From Mucidula mucida (lineage: Eukaryota > Basidiomycota > Agaricomycetes > Agaricales > Physalacriaceae): a stretch of 64,000 nucleotides of DNA. The translations under genes and the position numbers were made by a program. Where the stretch lies: the NCBI GenBank assembly GCA_015501055.1, contig JADNYV010000032.1, forward strand, positions 239,338-303,337, read 5' to 3'. The notes below the pieces were generated by a model, which was not told where the DNA came from, searched no databases, and worked only from the letters and a program-made list of their open reading frames with translations. Shown here in pieces: positions 58,292-64,000 of the stretch (its first letter is position 1; each line of letters starts with the position of its first letter).

Positions 58292-59600
58292 ATGTCGATC
58301 TACCAAGCCACCAGCTCCGCCCCAGTCAACATTGCAGTCATAAAGTGCGTTATTTGCTCTATTATAAACTCAACGTTACTGATAATTAGATAGATACTGG
58401 GGCAAACGGGACACGAAGCTTATCTTACCGACCAACTCTTCTCTGTCAGTGACGCTTGACCAAGATCACTTGCGATCGACGACCACTTCGCGTGCGGACC
58501 CGTCGTTCAAAAAAGACACATTATGGTTGAATGGGACGGAAGAGCTTATCAAAGAGGGCGGGCGGATGGCCACATGCATCGCTGAACTCAAACGCCTCAG
58601 AAAGGAGCTGGTAGAGGACAAGGAAGCGAATGCTCCTAAAGTAGGTTTCTTAATTCAGACGTGCCCAATTCTAAACCGTTTTCAGCTCTCGACATTCCCG
58701 GTCCACATCGCCTCCTACAACAACTTCCCAACTGCCGCCGGACTTGCATCTTCCGCGTCAGGTTTCGCCGCACTCGTATCGTCCCTCGCGCAACTCTACC
58801 AACTCCCATTCTCTCCATCCCAACTCTCCCTTATCGCCCGTCAAGGCTCCGGTTCCGCTTGCAGATCCCTTTTCGGCGGCTACGTCGCTTGGGAGATGGG
58901 TACATTACCTGACGGCTTGGACTCGTACGCCGTCGAGATCGCACCCCAGTCCCATTGGCCCGACATGCACGCCCTCATCTGTGTTGTCTCCGATGACAAG
59001 AAAGGCACGTCCTCCACCTCCGGCATGCAGCGTACCGTCGACACGTCGCCGCTCCTCCAACATCGCATCAAGCACGTCGTTCCTGAGCGCATGGCTGCCA
59101 TCAGCGCCGCCATACGCGCCCGCGACTTTGACGCGTTTGCCAAGATCACGATGGCGGATTCTAATCAGTTCCACGCAGTCGCGCTCGATACCGAGCCACC
59201 CATCTTTTACATGAACGATGTCTCAAAGGCCATCATTGCGCTCATAGTCGAGTACAACCGCGTCGCTGTTGAGACAACTGGCAAAGTGAAGGCTGCATAC
59301 ACGTACGATGCCGGTCCCAACGCGGTCATCTACACTCCAAAAGAGAACGTCAAGGAGATCGTGCAGATGATCGTGAAGTACTTCCCGCAGAAGGAGGCAT
59401 TCAAAGATGTCTTCGGCCTCTTTGGGACTGAGAGCGTGCAAGGCGCTGTTGTTGAAGGCTTCAATGAGGCGGTGGCGAAACCTTTTGAAGCGGGCGCCGT
59501 GAAGGGCTTGATTCATACGAGGGTTGGTGATGGACCAAGAGTGCTCTCTGCAGAGGAATCCCTGCTCAGTCCAAATGGTCTGCCCAAAACATTGGTGTAG
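58292..59600 (+). CDS. ERG19: Mevalonate diphosphate decarboxylase
   Basis: Predicted exons: 58292-58344, 58394-58640, 58686-59600, in frame for 404 residues. It starts MSIYQATSSAPVNIAVIKYWGKRD and continues LPTNSSLSVTLDQDHLRSTT. The GHMP-kinase-like ATP loop is PTAAGLASSASGFAAL; GSACRSLFGGYVAWE follows, and the later AYTYDAGPNAVIY region carries the catalytic Asp. The enzyme converts mevalonate-5-diphosphate to isopentenyl diphosphate with ATP in the cytosol, feeding sterol and terpenoid synthesis. Length and motifs are complete. Confidence 0.95.
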
Positions 59601-60091
59601 CCATTGGCTATATTCACTTCTGTGTACACTATTAGAATGTCCTTTAGTTCAATATAATCTGATGCTCTCGATCCCTAGTACTTAGCTGATGGCCCACCTG
59701 TATAGTCTGAAGCGCGATAAGTTATACATACCTAACCTCGGCTCCATTGGTCTGAATCCAAGAAGCTCAAAATGCGACTCACCCTACCCATGAAGCGGAA
59801 TTAGAGGCACAAAAGTGATGATAAGGAGTCGTATCACAACTTGTCAATTGAGCACTAGCCATTCCTGGCATATTACAAAGCGGTGTAAGCGAGGAACAAG
59901 AAAGTTGTAAGCCCCATGAACCGGCAATTTGAACCGGCAAATCAACGGTGATAAACATATGACGCATACAAGTCTTACACTTCGCCTTGACAGGCTCGAG
60001 AGATAACACTTGGATAACACTGAAAGACATTGAGCAAGGTAGATTGTTCGTACATCACGTTCGTATCAGCATCTCATCGTTATTCCAAGAC
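59601..60091. other. Intergenic
   Basis: About 490 bp between two same-strand genes. A direct repeat GATAACACT(T/G) lies near 60003-60022. Nothing else recognised. Confidence 0.45.
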
Positions 60092-60885
60092 ATGGCCTCG
60101 TATAAGCGCGTCGTCCTTGTAACGGGCTCTAACACCGGGATCGGCTTCGAGATCGTAAAGAGTCTGGCAGAGAAAGGCCACACCGTCTATCTGTCCGCGC
60201 GTAACGAAACGGCCGGCAAAGAGGCTCAGTCCAAGCTCACCGCAGAAGGACTCGACGTCAAGTTTGTGCAGTTCGACGTGACAAACCCGGATTCTGTCAA
60301 TGCTGCGAAGGATGTCATCGAGAAAGCCGAAGGACGCCTCGACTCTCTCGTCAACAACGCGGGAGTTGGCCTAATGGAGAAGAGTACAGGAGCGTTGACG
60401 GAACCTCTCTCCAACATCCAAGATGGCCTCAACACCAATCTCCTCGGTCTCATCTCCGTCTGCCAGGCCTTCGTCCCCCTCCTCCGCCGCTCCACTCCCG
60501 GATACGCGTGTATCGTCACTGTCACCACCGATATGGCGAGTAACGGCCTTATGGCGTCTCCTAAGGGCTTTTTGCATTCATTCATTGCGTACAACACGAG
60601 TAAAGCGGCGGCAAACTCGTACACGATCGCTCTGGCAAAGGAGTTGGATGGGGAGATTAAAGTCAACTTGGTCACGCCAGGCTTCACGACGAGCAAGCTT
60701 AACGGGTTCAAGGAAGGAGGGAAGACCACAAAGGAAGGCGCAGAGGTGATCGTTCCTTGGGCTCTTCTCGGCCCAGAAGACAAAGCGAAGACTTGTTCGT
60801 ACCGGTCCTTGTTTGACTCGGATTCTTTGAACTTACTCTAAACGCAGGTCTGTTCTGGAGCGACAAGGGGCCGTTCCCCTGGTAG
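60092..60885 (+). CDS. Short-chain dehydrogenase/reductase
   Basis: One long exon and a short last exon (joined near 60789 to 60848) that adds CLFWSDKGPFPW, stop 60883-60885; about 245 residues. Motifs: VLVTGSNTGIG (TGxxxGIG), FVQFDVTNPDSV, LDSLVNNAGVG, IVTVTTDMASNG and the catalytic YNTSKAAANSY. The substrate pocket is not diagnostic. It is a cytosolic classical SDR resembling carbonyl-reductase-type enzymes of fungi. Confidence 0.88.
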
Positions 60886-61095
60886 AAGTTTGTATCATGA
60901 AGTTAAATAACAATTGAAGACTGTATAACTATGCACTAGAAGGAATCTTGTACCTGTACAAAACGGAGATAGGTTATAACGAGCACGGTTCACACGAGAA
61001 GGGAAAGAGCGAGACTTGTTAGGAAACTTTGAATCTACGAAGGAGGTCTAAATAAAAATCTTTCAGCGCAACACGTTGACGAGACTCGTATATGC

Positions 61096-62972
<1,877 letters not shown>

Positions 62973-63200
62973 AATGCGTAAGATCCTTGCTTCACCGTCC
63001 TAATTTCCAGACCTTTTATGAGGGAAACAAGGGATCCCAGTATTAGCCCTCGCGACGACCAATCGTCCCCGCGCGATTGGGCACTCGCAGGAGAGTCAAA
63101 CCATACTAGAGGGGCTGGCGTTGGTATCCATTGCCTTGGGACGCCCGGGCAGCTGCAGCCACACGAGGGTTTGGGTGTCGCATAACATTCACCTTGAAAG
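62973..63200 (-). promoter_or_regulatory. Promoter of the peroxidase gene
   Basis: On the coding strand a TATA-like CATAAAAG lies at 63013-63020, about 45 bp before the ATG. I did not find a clear set of metal-response elements by eye. Confidence 0.5.
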
Positions 63201-64000
63201 AAGACGGCTATGAGTACACACAACGTCGAGTGTGGAAGAATAGTAGGTAGTACCTGACCGTCAGCCGGGCACTTTAACGTTGTCTGAGGTCTTGGCAGAG
63301 ATTGACGAGATATTAAGCGCATGGACGTGTCACTTCTGTGGGACGACGACAAGGCTTCACGAGCAACCCGAATGGAAGCGATTCCGAGTCAATATAATTC
63401 TATTAGGCTATACGTTAGGCTTGAAGTTGAAGGTCCTAGTGAGATAAAAACTGATGAAAGTCAGCCTTGCGAGAACATCATGACCGGAAATACTGGTGGG
63501 AATTGATCTTGCTCTGTTCAGAGCCTTCCGTGTTTCGAGCTGGTCAAAGCTGCCAAACGTAGCGTCTAGGCACGTCCAAAATGACAGGAGGATAGTATGC
63601 ATGAGTAGGAGGTTTAAACCGGCTCTTGTGCTACCCAAATAAACATATAGTGGACTCTGCCCAGGTCCACGCCGGCATGACAAGACAGCAATTTCCGAGT
63701 TGCATTAAAGTCTAGGTGCGAAGCTTGTGATGGGCTTCTAACACTGATGATGATACCTGTCACTCGAGGCGTTCCTGGTGAACAATGCCAGCCATTCACG
63801 ACCTCAATGGGCCGAAGCATAAGGCAGGAGGCATCCAATCCGTACCTGTCCATTCAATGAGATCATTGTCAGGATGCAAGGCAGGTACGTACCCCGCTGT
63901 TAATCAACACATAAGACGCACACCCCCAATCACTGTCCAATCAGCCGCCAAAATGAGTACTCTCCGTTGACAAGCAAATAATACTGTCGGAAGCGAGATA
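63201..64000. other. Window end, no gene recognised
   Basis: About 800 bp upstream of the peroxidase. Only short, featureless open frames; a gene that begins beyond the window cannot be excluded. Confidence 0.45.

Overview
The window is nuclear DNA from a filamentous basidiomycete, most likely a white-rot Agaricomycete. The genes are dense and on both strands. Introns are short, mostly 45-60 bp, and several proteins have typically agaricomycete architectures. The right end carries an intact class II manganese-peroxidase-type gene, the hallmark of lignin-degrading fungi. There is no bacterial, plasmid or viral backbone. All exon structures below were inferred by eye from splice signals, reading frame and family conservation; none has transcript support.

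Layout, left to right. At 34-117 there is an intron-containing tRNA-Gly(GCC). Positions 963-10109 form a duplicated accessory block: two nearly identical secreted serine hydrolase (class C beta-lactamase-like) genes at 1209 and 7988 flank two tandem paralogues of a P-loop NTPase/nuclease effector-like (Crinkler-RHS-type) gene. A third, decayed hydrolase copy lies at about 43909-45860. Next comes a conserved stretch: serine carboxypeptidase, Vti1 v-SNARE, a short-chain dehydrogenase, the SAGA adaptor Ada2, a CoA-binding protein, a NIPA-type Mg2+ transporter, glyoxalase I, a cysteine-synthase-like enzyme, a methyltransferase-domain protein with a His/Pro/Trp-rich repeat stalk, and an F-box protein. 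A regulatory neighbourhood follows (31999-42308): two paralogous Zn2Cys6 transcription factors bracket an Old Yellow Enzyme and an unknown protein. A HAD phosphatase, the decayed hydrolase copy, an F-box protein and a DUF3844 membrane protein come next. Then there is a compact WOPR (Gti1/Pac2) regulator, a gene-poor 3.5 kb stretch, a glutaredoxin-like protein lacking its active-site Cys, a TMEM163-like membrane protein, mevalonate diphosphate decarboxylase, another short-chain dehydrogenase and the peroxidase (16 exons).

How genes may work together. Most of the housekeeping genes are unrelated neighbours, as is usual in fungi. Two groupings look meaningful. One is the hydrolase/NTPase block, with signs of duplication, decay and gene conversion. 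The other is the Old Yellow Enzyme next to a divergently transcribed Zn2Cys6 factor with a paralogue 4 kb away. The most unusual sequence-level features are GC-AG introns that split the Walker A lysine codon region of both NTPase paralogues, and a conserved 6-nt microexon inside the zinc cluster of both transcription factors.
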